Part shown: one piece after another, positions 17,145 to 24,962 of the stretch
Layout of the letters: each line of letters begins with the position of its first letter
Numbering within the stretch: position 1 is the first letter of the stretch
Assembly: GCF_015040615.1 (NCBI RefSeq)
Contig: NZ_CP060402.1
Location: forward strand, 3,410,001-3,474,000
DNA from: Microbacterium sp. YJN-G
GTDB lineage: Bacteria > Actinomycetota > Actinomycetes > Actinomycetales > Microbacteriaceae
Direction: 5' to 3'
Length of the DNA stretch: 64,000 nt
Program-made: the position numbers and the translations under genes
The notes under the pieces: model-generated
Told to the model about the DNA's origin: nothing
Database searches by the model: none
The model's input: only the letters and a program-made list of their open reading frames with translations

Positions 17145-17738
17145 ATGGCCGACGAAGAGACCGCGAAGCGTGGGCGCCACGACGAGAAGCACGCGACGAC
17201 CGCGATGCTCAGGGCCTACTCCCACCCGCTGCGTCGCCGGCTGACGCGCGCCGTCGCGGCACGCGGCCACGCACGCGCCGCCGACCTGGCCGCCGACCTC
17301 GGCGTTCCCGCTAACAGCGTGAGCTTCCACCTGCGCGTGCTGGCGGACGCCGGGCTCATCGAAGAAGCTCCCGAGTACGCCCGCGACAAGCGCGACCGGG
17401 TCTGGAAGGGCGTCGAGGGGGCGTGGACGGTCGGGTCGCCCGAGCATCCGGTCGAGGACGAGGTGCTCGGTACCGCGCTGATGGCCGCGCTGGCCGAAGA
17501 TCACATCGCGATGATGCGACGGGTGGTGGCGTGGGCCGCCGAGTACGTCTCGGGTCGGGATGCCGCGACGCACGGCGAGTTCTCGCAGCGCAACCTGCGG
17601 CTGACCGAGGCCGAGTTCGACGAGCTGATCCGCCGCGTCAATGAGGCGATCGCGGAGATCACCGAGGCGCACGATCCCGAGGATCCCGACTCGCGGTTGT
17701 GGAGCCTCGACATCGTCGCCGCCGACGACACGATCTGA
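17145..17738 (+). CDS. Winged helix-turn-helix regulator (ArsR-like)
   Basis: This 197-residue protein has an ArsR-type winged helix near the N-terminus (TAMLRAYSHPLRRRLTRAV, then ADLAADLGVPANSVSFHLRVLADAGLIEE) and a C-terminal helical part that starts with GVEGAWTVGSPEHPV. No metal-binding Cys cluster is present, so a small-molecule ligand is more likely. The ATG at 17145 is chosen from the position of the DNA-binding domain. It diverges from the MFS pump gene and probably represses it. Confidence 0.83.
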   Translation: MADEETAKRGRHDEKHATTAMLRAYSHPLRRRLTRAVAARGHARAADLAADLGVPANSVSFHLRVLADAGLIEEAPEYARDKRDRVWKGVEGAWTVGSPEHPVEDEVLGTALMAALAEDHIAMMRRVVAWAAEYVSGRDAATHGEFSQRNLRLTEAEFDELIRRVNEAIAEITEAHDPEDPDSRLWSLDIVAADDTI

Positions 17739-17759
17739 TCGGAGGCCGGCGCGGGTCTC

Positions 17760-18230
17760 CTACTTGTAGAACCCCTCGCGCAGGTTGATGCCGTGCTCGA
17801 CCCACGCCTTCAGTGCGGCGAGCATCCCGGTCCAGCCCTCGCAGTTGCCGAACGCGCTCTTCGCGCCGGCATCCGTCGCCTGCCACGAGCTCTCGGTGAT
17901 CGTGACGAGGGTGCGTGCCCCGTCGTCGATCGGCGCGAACTCGAAGATCGTGCGCGTGCGGCCGCTCTCGGAGGCGGTGTGCTCGCCACTCCACTCGATC
18001 ACGATGCGCCGGGACGGGTCGGCCTCGACGACGGTGACCGGGAAGCGCCCGGGGAAGTCGGCGAAGTCCCAGGTGACATCGGCGCCCGGTTCGAGTCGGC
18101 CGCGGGCGCCCCCGGTGGTGAAGTAGCGCGAGAGCTGGGCGGGGTCGGCGACGGCCTCGTACACCTCTGCGGCGGGGCGGGCCACGCGGCCCGACACGGT
18201 GAAGGCCAGTTCGGTGAGCTGGTCAGACAT
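17760..18230 (-). CDS. SRPBCC (AHSA1-like) domain protein
   Basis: This 156-residue protein has the AHSA1/START-like hydrophobic-pocket fold. Landmarks are VSGRVARPAAEVYEAVADPAQLSRYF at the start, WDFADFPGRFPVTVVEADPSRRIVIEW in the middle, and a C-terminal helix with GWTGMLAALKAWVEHG. Such proteins bind small hydrophobic ligands. Its start codon is inside a palindrome shared with the divergent ArsR gene, a pairing very common for AHSA1 proteins in actinobacteria. The exact role is unknown. Confidence 0.85.
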   Translation of the reverse strand: MSDQLTELAFTVSGRVARPAAEVYEAVADPAQLSRYFTTGGARGRLEPGADVTWDFADFPGRFPVTVVEADPSRRIVIEWSGEHTASESGRTRTIFEFAPIDDGARTLVTITESSWQATDAGAKSAFGNCEGWTGMLAALKAWVEHGINLREGFYK

Positions 18231-18250
18231 GTTGTAAGATTACAACATGT
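18227..18250. promoter_or_regulatory. ArsR operator overlapping two start codons
   Basis: The palindrome ACATGTTGTA-AGAT-TACAACATGT covers the whole 16-base spacer and both divergent start codons (complement of 18228-18230 and 18247-18249). Repressor binding here would block both genes. With so little space, at least one transcript is probably leaderless. Confidence 0.8.
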
Positions 18251-18576
18251 CATCGCAGGAGGGAACAGCCGACGACGATCTCGTCTTCAAGGCCCTGGCG
18301 GCTCCGGTGAGAAGACGGATGCTGGATGCGCTGCGTCCAGGCGAGCTCACCACCGGCGACTTGTGCGCGCACTTTCCCGAACTCGACCGCACCACGGTGC
18401 TGCAGCATCTGCGCGTGCTCGAGCGTGCCGAACTCGTGATCGGCCGCCGCGTCGGCCGGGAGCGCCGGCTGTCGCTGGCGCCGCTGCCGATCAAGCGGAT
18501 CTACGACCGCTGGATCGGCGACTACGCGCGTGCCGCGGTCGAACTGCTCGACGACCTCGACCGGCGAGACGCCTGA
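18247..18576 (+). CDS. ArsR family transcriptional regulator
   Basis: This 109-residue winged-helix protein matches the compact ArsR family: FKALAAPVRRRMLDALRPGELTTGDL and an HTH around FPELDRTTVLQHLRVLERAELV, then a short C-terminal tail. It lacks the CxC metal motif of ArsR/SmtB sensors, as is usual for ArsR proteins paired with AHSA1 genes. It should repress itself and the SRPBCC gene through the palindrome that overlaps its start. Confidence 0.9.
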   Translation: MSSQEGTADDDLVFKALAAPVRRRMLDALRPGELTTGDLCAHFPELDRTTVLQHLRVLERAELVIGRRVGRERRLSLAPLPIKRIYDRWIGDYARAAVELLDDLDRRDA

Positions 18577-18618
18577 GACCTCAGCATCCGGATCCGCCGC
18601 ATCCGCCCCACGACGCAA

Positions 18619-18648
18619 GGAGGACGTCGGCGCAGGCCGACGTCCTCC
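18619..18648. terminator. Bidirectional terminator hairpin
   Basis: A perfect 13-bp stem (GGAGGACGTCGGC / GCCGACGTCCTCC) with a GCAG loop lies between the convergent ArsR and ABC permease genes. There is no clear U-tract. Confidence 0.8.
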
Positions 18649-18665
18649 CCTCACAGCATCCGGAA

Positions 18666-19352
18666 TCAGGGGATCGTCCTCCGGAACGTGAGGAACGAGA
18701 CGCCCATCAGTACGGCGATCCCGAGCAGGCCCCACAGCGCCAGGCCGAGTGCGCCGAGGGAGTTCAGTGCCGTGCCGACCTCGGCCCACAGCTCGAGCCG
18801 GTTGATCAGGAACAGCAGGCCGACGAGGATGAGCCCGAGTGCGACTCCGATGATCGTCAGGGTCAGGGCGCCCCAGCGCTTGTAGATCGTCGCGCCCGTG
18901 AACCCGATCACGAAGAAGAACAGCGCGAGGGTGAAGTAGACGACGAAAGCGACGAAGGGGCCCGCCGCCCACACCCACGGCAGGTGGAACATCCAGCCGT
19001 TGATGCCGTAGCCGTCGGTGAGCAGCTCGATGCCCCCGCCGATCACGAACAGCACGCCCATGAAGGCGCTGCCGAGAACCGCCGCGAGCATCGTGCCGAT
19101 GAAGAACTCGCGGCGGGTGATGCTGATCGCCTGTGAGAAAGGGAAGGTGAGGGTCATCGCCGACATCCCGACCGCGAAGAACACCCACAGCGGCGCCTGT
19201 CCGCCGCCGCCGTACTTGGGGGTGTCGACCGGGATCAGCGCGTAGATCAGCACCGAGACCAGCGTGGCGCCGGCGAGCACGATCAGCGGCACCCAGATGA
19301 AGGTGGCGCGGTTGATGAGCTGCAGCCGGACGACGTTCAGTGTGCGCCGCAT
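18666..19352 (-). CDS. ABC-2 type transporter permease
   Basis: This 228-residue integral membrane protein has six hydrophobic helices, including FIWVPLIVLAGATLVSVLIYAL near the N-terminus and LGLALWGLLGIAVLMGVSFL near the end. It has no signal peptide beyond the first helix. Its start codon overlaps the stop of the ATPase gene by one base (TGATG), so the two form one exporter. With a YtrA-like GntR regulator upstream, the set resembles YtrA/YtrB systems that respond to cell-wall-active compounds. The substrate is unknown. Confidence 0.85.
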   Translation of the reverse strand: MRRTLNVVRLQLINRATFIWVPLIVLAGATLVSVLIYALIPVDTPKYGGGGQAPLWVFFAVGMSAMTLTFPFSQAISITRREFFIGTMLAAVLGSAFMGVLFVIGGGIELLTDGYGINGWMFHLPWVWAAGPFVAFVVYFTLALFFFVIGFTGATIYKRWGALTLTIIGVALGLILVGLLFLINRLELWAEVGTALNSLGALGLALWGLLGIAVLMGVSFLTFRRTIP

Positions 19353-20308
19353 CAGCGGACCTCCTCGGTGACGGCGGTGTCGGATTCGACGGCATCGGAT
19401 GCCGCCGGCGCGGCGTTCTGCTGCGCAGCATCCTGCTTGCCGGCGTTCTGGGTGAGCCGCACGATGAGCTGCTGCAGCGAGACGGTCGCGACGTCGAGAT
19501 CGGCCGCGGCGATCGCGGCGCGATCGTCGGCGGTCAGATGCCCGAGTACCGTGATCGACGCGACGCGGCCGAGCTGCTCGCGGTGGATGATCTCGCGCCC
19601 GGCGGCCCAGGCCTCGACGCGGGCGGCATCCCCGACGATGGTCGAGGCGCGGCCGCGGACGGCGTCGGTGTCTTCGTCGAGCAGGATGCGGCCCCCGTCG
19701 ATCACGATGATCTTCTCGATGAGGTTCGACACCTCGTCGATCAGGTGCGACGACAGGATGATCGTGCGCGGGTGCTCGGAGTAGTCCTCGAGCAGCCGGT
19801 CGTAGAAGATCTGCCTGGCGACCGCGTCGAGTCCGAGGTAGGGCTCGTCGAAGAAGGTGATCTCGGCGCGCGAGGCGAGGCCGATGATCACGCCGACCGC
19901 CGAGAGCTGGCCGCGCGAGAGCTTCTTGATCGGCGTCTTCAGCGGCAGCTGGAAGTCGGCGATCAGCTGCTCGGCGAGGGTCTGATCCCAGTTGCGGAAG
20001 AACAGCCGCGCGGCGCGGAACGCGTGCGTCGGCGTCGCGTCGTCGGGGTACTTCTGGCTCTCGCGGACGAAGCAGATCCGGCTGAGCACTCCGGCGTTCT
20101 CGTACGGCTGCTCGCCGAAGACGAGCGCCTCGCCCGAGGTGGCGAAGTTCTGGGCGGTGAGGATCGACATGAGCGTGGTCTTGCCGGCGCCGTTGCGTCC
20201 GAGCAGTCCGTAGATCGTGTCCTTCTCGATCGACAGCGAGACGCCGTCGAGCGCGACCGTGTCCTTGTAGCGTTTGGTGAGGTTGCGGACCTCGATGACG
20301 GAGGTCAT
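19352..20308 (-). CDS. ABC transporter ATP-binding protein
   Basis: This 318-residue ATPase has Walker A LLGRNGAGKTTLM, a signature-like KLSRGQLSAVGVI (non-canonical relative to LSGGQ), Walker B ITFFDEPYLGLD and the H-loop in ILSSHLIDE. The C-terminal ~90 residues form an Ala/Asp-rich extension. The ATG overlaps the stop of the GntR gene (ATGA), and the permease follows. It powers the partner permease, probably for export. Confidence 0.9.
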   Translation of the reverse strand: MTSVIEVRNLTKRYKDTVALDGVSLSIEKDTIYGLLGRNGAGKTTLMSILTAQNFATSGEALVFGEQPYENAGVLSRICFVRESQKYPDDATPTHAFRAARLFFRNWDQTLAEQLIADFQLPLKTPIKKLSRGQLSAVGVIIGLASRAEITFFDEPYLGLDAVARQIFYDRLLEDYSEHPRTIILSSHLIDEVSNLIEKIIVIDGGRILLDEDTDAVRGRASTIVGDAARVEAWAAGREIIHREQLGRVASITVLGHLTADDRAAIAAADLDVATVSLQQLIVRLTQNAGKQDAAQQNAAPAASDAVESDTAVTEEVR

Positions 20309-20700
20309 ACGGGGCTCCCTTCGGTTGATGCTGAGCGCGAGACGATCCCCGAGCGCTCGCGCAGCAGTGTGGTCAGGTCGTCATCATCGAGCCCCAACGT
20401 GTGGGCTTCGGCGATGAGGGGGTCTATGTAGCGTTCGGCGAACGCGGTGCGGCGCTCGGCGAGCAGGATGCCGCGGGCGCCGGGCGCCACGAACATGCCG
20501 ATGCCGCGGCGCTTGAGCAGCACGCCCTTGTCGGTGAGGCGGGCGACGCCCTTCGCGGCGGTCGCCGGATTGATCCGGTAGAACGCGGCGAGCTCGTTGG
20601 TCGAGGGGGCCTGGCCGTCCTCGGCGAGGGTGCCGTCGAGGATGGACTCCTCGATCGCCTCGGCGATCTGGATGAACAGCGGCCTGCCCTCGTCGATCAC
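20305..20700 (-). CDS. GntR family regulator, YtrA subfamily
   Basis: This 131-residue protein has the short GntR form: LFIQIAEAIEESILDGTL, then the HTH APSTNELAAFYRINPATAAKGVARLTDKGVLLKRRG, and a brief C-terminal tail of about 50 residues with no large effector domain. That is the YtrA subfamily, whose members repress adjacent ABC transporters. The start is GTG at 20700 with GGAGG five bases before. It is first in the operon with the ATPase and permease. Confidence 0.9.
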   Translation of the reverse strand: MIDEGRPLFIQIAEAIEESILDGTLAEDGQAPSTNELAAFYRINPATAAKGVARLTDKGVLLKRRGIGMFVAPGARGILLAERRTAFAERYIDPLIAEAHTLGLDDDDLTTLLRERSGIVSRSASTEGSPV

Positions 20701-20716
20701 GATGCCTCCGGTTAGG

Positions 20717-20742
20717 TGGTTAGTTACTCGACTAACTAACCA
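20717..20742. promoter_or_regulatory. GntR (YtrA) operator-like palindrome
   Basis: The arms TGGTTAGT and ACTAACCA are separated by 10 bases, with extra TTAGT/ACTAA repeats in between, 17 bases before the GntR start. YtrA proteins bind such extended inverted repeats. Autoregulation of the three-gene operon is inferred. Confidence 0.7.
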
Positions 20743-20785
20743 GGTAACCGGGTCGGTGTCAACCCCGGGGTCACCCGCTGCTCGG

Positions 20786-20842
20786 TCCCGTATGAGTTCG
20801 TGCCGCGTCGCGCGCGTTCAGGCGGCACAAACTCATACGGGA
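20786..20842. repeat. Long inverted repeat (CCCGTATGAG type, copy 2)
   Basis: Arms of 21 bases (core CCCGTATGAGTTCGTGCCGC, one mismatch to its partner) around a 15-base loop. Arms match those at 15617-15677, while the loops differ. It lies between the GntR promoter and the 3' end of the DUF5107 gene. Confidence 0.85.
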
Positions 20843-20892
20843 GCAGGGGACCGGCCGCGCGGATCGCGACCTGGAGAGCCGCCCGCGAGCGA

Positions 20893-22818
20893 CTACTTCA
20901 TCGTGAAGTCGTAGCGCTCCGGCACGGGACAGTCGGGGAACGCCTCGCGCCACAGATCCGACATGCTCAGCTCGCCCTCGCGGATGTCGGGCACGTCGAA
21001 CTCGTCCGTCAGCATCCGTCCGGCCGCCTCGCGATCACCGTCGGCCAGCGCCGCACGGATCGCGAGCACGCGGAACCGTCCGAGCTCGCGCATGTCCGCC
21101 GGAAGCGAGGCCACCAGGCCACGGGCGTCGGCCGCGCGACCGGTCGCCAGCAGCGCCTCGCCGAGCTCGCGCGCGAGCGGCACGACCGACGGCGCCAGCG
21201 AGCGTGCATCGGCGAGGTGGCCGAGGCCGGCATCCTCATCCCCGGTGGCGAGCAGCGCGAGCCCGAGCCCGCGCAGCGCCCAGGCCGAGCGGCGCTGCCG
21301 CACCGATGCCTGATACCCCGAGATCGCCGCAGAAAGATCCCCGCGCGCGTGCGCCATCACGGCGCGGTGGTAGTTGGTCATCCACGTCGACGGAGCCTCG
21401 GCGAGCAGCCGCTCCCATCGCGGCCCGGCCACGTACGACGGCGGCGCGACATCAACGTCGACCGCCGCCGCTTCGTCGCCGGAAGCCGCCGCCGCGAGAC
21501 CGAGAAGCCCGCGCCAGTACGCGGCATCCTCACCGGCATCCGCGTCGAATCGCACCCCGGGCAGCCCGTCGAACCGCATCCCGAGCCGCTCCGACAGCGC
21601 CTGCTCCAGCGCACCCCACGGCGACCCGTTCGACAGCATCCGCTCGGGGGCGAGACCGGCGGCGGCTGCCAGCCGCACCGGTCCGTCGGATGCCGCGGAT
21701 GCCGCCTTGCGCAGCGCCGTGCCGACGCGCTCGCCGGCCTCCGTCCAGTCGCCGGACGGGTCGTCGATGTGCAGCGGCAGGAACGACTCCTGCCATTCCC
21801 AGGTCGCTCCGGCGGGCATCGGCAGGTGCTCGTACTGCGTCGTGGCGAGCCCGCCCTGGATCTCGAAGTAGGCACCGGTCTCGCCGCCGAGCCAGTCGCA
21901 CCAGTGCCTGCCGCCGGTGGTGTCGCCCCACACGAAGAGCTTGCGACCCTTCAGTCGCGCTGTCGACACGTGCCCGAGGCCCGAGCCGTCGGGTTCGACG
22001 GCGGCGATCCACGGCTTCTCACCGTCCGGCAGATCGTGGAACCAGTCGGCGGCGGCCGGAGCGGATGCCGGGAACGACACGTCCTCTGCCGTGAGGTCCA
22101 CCCGCGACAGCGACCCGTCGTACCCGGTCTTGTACGCGTGGGTGGCGGCGGTGAACACGCGTGAGCCGGGCGTCTGGGCGACGGCGATGTTCGTCCACCA
22201 GTAAATGCCCGTCTCGACCGGATGCGGATTGCGCACCCGCACCTGCACGTGCAGCGCGGGAACTGCCGCGTCGAGCGTCGCGTCGATCTGCGCGATGAGC
22301 CCGCGGATGCGCTCGTACTCCCACATCCGCAGCACCGGCTCGCCGTCGGCGCCCGTCACCTCGGCGGCGTACAGCGTGTCGCAGGTGAGCGGCCAGTGCC
22401 CGCGCATGCCGATGTTCCACTCGACGCCGCCCGAGAACCAGGCGTTGCGCAGCGCAAGGTTCGCCGGCTGGAACATCGCGTTGCGGTACACGAGGTCGCG
22501 CCCGGTCGTCTTGTCGAAGAGCCGTACGATGCGCCCGCCGAGGTCGAGGGCGAACTCCGCGCGCAGGTGGTCGTTCTCGAGCACGGCCAGCCGCATCGGC
22601 GCCGGGGTGCGCTCGCGGGAGTATGCGTCCTGCAGCAGATAGGGGTGGATGCTGGTGACCTGGCCGTACGCGATGTTCGCGGCGATGTCGTCGGGTAACC
22701 CCCTGGTCGACGCCCGGTAGGGCGGCTCGGGCATCGCGGCCACGGCGGGCAGCGGGTTCCGCGCGCCGACGGGCGCGGACGGCAGGACCTGATGGGCGAT
22801 CGACAGTGAAGCGGCCAT
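20893..22818 (-). CDS. DUF5107 domain protein with TPR-like C-terminus
   Basis: This 641-residue soluble protein has an N-terminal DUF5107-like beta-rich domain (RLAVLENDHLRAEFALDLGG, GRDLVYRN, WFSGGVEWNIGMRGHWPL, YWWTNIAV), the fold of sugar-binding/mutarotase-like enzymes. A C-terminal half has TPR-like repeats (WALRGLGLALLATGDEDAGL). In other actinobacteria such proteins sit in sugar-use loci, but no transporter or glycosidase is adjacent here. The start at 22818 (MAASLS) is chosen; a longer frame to 22929 would enter the IS element. The IS110 copy begins 44 bases upstream, so the native promoter may have been displaced. Confidence 0.8.
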   Translation of the reverse strand: MAASLSIAHQVLPSAPVGARNPLPAVAAMPEPPYRASTRGLPDDIAANIAYGQVTSIHPYLLQDAYSRERTPAPMRLAVLENDHLRAEFALDLGGRIVRLFDKTTGRDLVYRNAMFQPANLALRNAWFSGGVEWNIGMRGHWPLTCDTLYAAEVTGADGEPVLRMWEYERIRGLIAQIDATLDAAVPALHVQVRVRNPHPVETGIYWWTNIAVAQTPGSRVFTAATHAYKTGYDGSLSRVDLTAEDVSFPASAPAAADWFHDLPDGEKPWIAAVEPDGSGLGHVSTARLKGRKLFVWGDTTGGRHWCDWLGGETGAYFEIQGGLATTQYEHLPMPAGATWEWQESFLPLHIDDPSGDWTEAGERVGTALRKAASAASDGPVRLAAAAGLAPERMLSNGSPWGALEQALSERLGMRFDGLPGVRFDADAGEDAAYWRGLLGLAAAASGDEAAAVDVDVAPPSYVAGPRWERLLAEAPSTWMTNYHRAVMAHARGDLSAAISGYQASVRQRRSAWALRGLGLALLATGDEDAGLGHLADARSLAPSVVPLARELGEALLATGRAADARGLVASLPADMRELGRFRVLAIRAALADGDREAAGRMLTDEFDVPDIREGELSMSDLWREAFPDCPVPERYDFTMK

Positions 22819-22874
22819 GCCCCACCGTATCGGCCCCCGCGCCCCCGGGGCGGGACGGGATGCTCCTATGGATG

Positions 22875-23933
22875 TCAAGTCCGGATCAGGGTGTAGTAGA
22901 TCTCTCGGGCGATGAGGCGTTTGAGGCAACGGATGATGTCTTTCTTGGTGAGGCCTTCTTCGGTGCGTCGGCGTGCGTAGGCCTGGGTTCTCGGATCCCA
23001 GCGCAGACGGCAGAGGACGATGCGGTAGAGGGCCGCGTTCGCTTGTCGATCGCCGCCGCGATTGAGTCGGTGTCGGTGGGTCTTCCCGGACGATGCGGGG
23101 ATCGGAGCGGCCCCGCAGAGCATCGCGAACGCGGCCTCGGAGCGGAGACGGTCGACGTTCTCCCCTGCAGTAACGAGCAGCTGCCCGGCGACGTCAGCAC
23201 CGACGCCGTTCAGCTCCAGCAGGGCGGGGTTGATCGCGGTGACGAGGGGTTCGATGATCGCGTCGAGTTCGACGATCTCCTCGACCAGCGAGGCGTGCCG
23301 TCGCGCCAGCGCGCGTAGGGCGATCTTCGTCGCCTGCTCAGGCTCGCCCGCACGGGCCGTGTCGGGGCGTAGCGCCGCGCAGGTGCACAGCAGCTCCCGA
23401 TCCGAGAGGTGCCGAAGACGCTCGCGGAGCTCGTCGGGTGCAGTGACCAGCAGGGTCTTGATGCGCCGGGTGCAATCAGCGCGCTGGTCGACCGCACTCC
23501 GTCGCGCGACACGCAGATTTCGGAGCGCTTCGACCTTCCCGGTGCGGTCTTTTGGAACTCCGGTGCGGACCCGAGCCAGCCCTGCACGGGCTGCAGCCTC
23601 CGCATCCAGCGGGTCGGACTTCCCCGCGAACCGACGGGCCTTCCGGTCAGGCCGGTCGATCTCCAACAGATCAACCCCAGCACCGCGCAGATACCGGGCA
23701 AGCCCGGCACCGTATGCGCCGGTGCCCTCGATCGCTGCCAGCAGCACGACCCCGAACGCCACGGCCCAGCTCAGCAGCGCCGCATACCCAGTCATGTCAG
23801 CAGGGAATTGCTGGCAACCCAGCAGCCGGCCAGTCGTATCGATCACCGCGGCCGTATGCGTGTCCCCGTGGGTATCGACTCCGACAGTTACCTCGATCTG
23901 GTCATCTTCGACTTCTCGTGCGATGGTGGTCAT
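22875..23933 (-). CDS. IS110 family transposase (DEDD-Tnp)
   Basis: This 352-residue recombinase has the N-terminal DEDD RuvC-like domain (VGVDTHGDTHTAAVID, LAAIEGTGAYGAGL, KSDPLDAEAAARAGL) and the C-terminal Tnp domain with the helix-hairpin-helix-like NGVGADVAGQLLV and a catalytic Ser in the PASSGKTHRHRLNRGG segment. Both domains are whole, so it may be active. It excises and inserts the element, guided in relatives by a bridge RNA. The start at 23933 (MTTIAR) has GAGAGGA before it; ATG 23948 is less likely. It reads towards the DUF5107 gene. Confidence 0.92.
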   Translation of the reverse strand: MTTIAREVEDDQIEVTVGVDTHGDTHTAAVIDTTGRLLGCQQFPADMTGYAALLSWAVAFGVVLLAAIEGTGAYGAGLARYLRGAGVDLLEIDRPDRKARRFAGKSDPLDAEAAARAGLARVRTGVPKDRTGKVEALRNLRVARRSAVDQRADCTRRIKTLLVTAPDELRERLRHLSDRELLCTCAALRPDTARAGEPEQATKIALRALARRHASLVEEIVELDAIIEPLVTAINPALLELNGVGADVAGQLLVTAGENVDRLRSEAAFAMLCGAAPIPASSGKTHRHRLNRGGDRQANAALYRIVLCRLRWDPRTQAYARRRTEEGLTKKDIIRCLKRLIAREIYYTLIRT

Positions 23934-24019
23934 CGCCGTTCCTCTCACTCAATCGGACAGAACGGCACGCACCGCCGAGAGCGAGTGGACAAGACAGTGA
24001 TGGGTGCCTGCTGGCACAG
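23934..24019 (-). ncRNA. Possible IS110 bridge RNA region (left end)
   Basis: The non-coding end between the transposase start and the upstream core repeat is where IS110-group elements encode their bridge RNA. A hairpin (GTGCC-TGCT-GGCAC on the plus strand, 24004-24017) lies right next to the core, as expected for a 5' stem-loop, and GC-rich complementary pieces follow (CGGCGGTGCGTGCCG on the minus strand). The region is short (86 bases), so the RNA may run into the gene. The assignment is by position and known family biology. Confidence 0.4.
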
Positions 24020-24060
24020 GCTCCTATGAGGTCACAACCCTCGCACGGTGAGTGCAAGGC

Positions 24061-24142
24061 AGCCCCGCAGCGAACGACCGACAGATCCCGTTCAAGACCC
24101 GAAGTCAGTCAGACGCAGAGTCAGGACGACCGCTGCGGGGCT
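24061..24142. repeat. Inverted repeat next to the IS110 end
   Basis: Perfect 12-bp arms AGCCCCGCAGCG and CGCTGCGGGGCT enclose 58 bases just after the ABC permease stop. It could be the terminator/processing structure of the ABC operon or an outer part of the IS110 end. The sequence does not decide. Confidence 0.55.
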
Positions 24143-24161
24143 CCCACCACCATCATCACTG

Positions 24162-24962
24162 TCAGCCGCGCAGGTCGCGGCGCGCGAGCGCGAAGGCGGA
24201 TGCCGCAGCCAGCGCCACCGCGATCCCCCACGTCAGCAGCAGGGCGGGCACATCGACGCCGTCGCGCAGCGGCGGCTGCCGGTACACCCAGGCGTACGGC
24301 GACAGCGCGTTCAGCCACTCCAGGTCTTCGGACTGCTTCGCCACGGCCTGGAACACGTACCCGAGCACGGCGATCCCCGCGGCGACACCGGTCGCCCACG
24401 CGCGCCGGCCGGTCAGCGCCCCGGCCAGCAGCCCGGCCGCGGCGCTGAGGAACGCCAGCCCGGTGAGGGCGAGGACGGCGCCGACGATGTGCGGCGGGTG
24501 GATGCCGAGCTCGGCCGGCTCGTTCAGCGCGAGCACGATCACCCCGGAGACCGCGCCCAGCCACAGCAACCGCAGCAGCACCGACACCGCGGACTCCGCG
24601 GCGTACTGCATCCGTCCAATGCCGTGGGCGAGATCCAGCTCGAGCCGCCCCGATTCCTCGGCGCCCGCGATGGCCGCCGACCCCCACAGCACGGCGGCGA
24701 TGGTCAGCAGCAGAAAACCCATCAGCCCGTAGAACGTGCTCTGCGCGTAGCCCGCACCGGTGGCGATCTGGTCGTATCCGAGGGTCTGGACGAGCTCCTT
24801 CGGCAGCGCGCCGATGATCGCCTCGAGCTGCCCGTTCGCCCCGAAGCTCGGGTACAGCGGCAGGTACAGGAACAATACGGCGGCGATGCCGAGGCTCCAG
24901 CCGATCAGGCTGCGCCAGGATTCCCGGATGCTGCGCCGGAGCACCGGCAGCGCCGCACTCAT
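24162..24962 (-). CDS. ABC transporter permease (ABC-2 like)
   Basis: This 266-residue membrane protein has about six hydrophobic helices (SLIGWSLGIAAVLFLYLPLY, FYGLMGFLLLTIAAVLWGSA, and later ones) and an extracellular-type SFGANGQLEAIIGALPKELVQTLGY segment. This matches ABC-2 exporter permeases of the actinobacterial NatB/polyketide-antibiotic type. Its ATG overlaps the ATPase stop (ATGA), so it is translated with that partner. The natural substrate is unknown. The IS element lies downstream. Confidence 0.83.
   Translation of the reverse strand: MSAALPVLRRSIRESWRSLIGWSLGIAAVLFLYLPLYPSFGANGQLEAIIGALPKELVQTLGYDQIATGAGYAQSTFYGLMGFLLLTIAAVLWGSAAIAGAEESGRLELDLAHGIGRMQYAAESAVSVLLRLLWLGAVSGVIVLALNEPAELGIHPPHIVGAVLALTGLAFLSAAAGLLAGALTGRRAWATGVAAGIAVLGYVFQAVAKQSEDLEWLNALSPYAWVYRQPPLRDGVDVPALLLTWGIAVALAAASAFALARRDLRG

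Larger units (their letters stand above)
22862..24028 (-). mobile_element. IS110 family insertion sequence
   Basis: The element holds an IS110 transposase gene. Its ends are suggested by a 9-bp direct repeat, GCTCCTATG, at 22862-22870 and 24020-24028. IS110 elements lack terminal inverted repeats and recombine at a short core shared by target and ends, so a short direct repeat is the expected mark. The implied size of about 1.16 kb is in the family range. The boundaries are inferred; the right boundary might lie further on. Confidence 0.7.
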
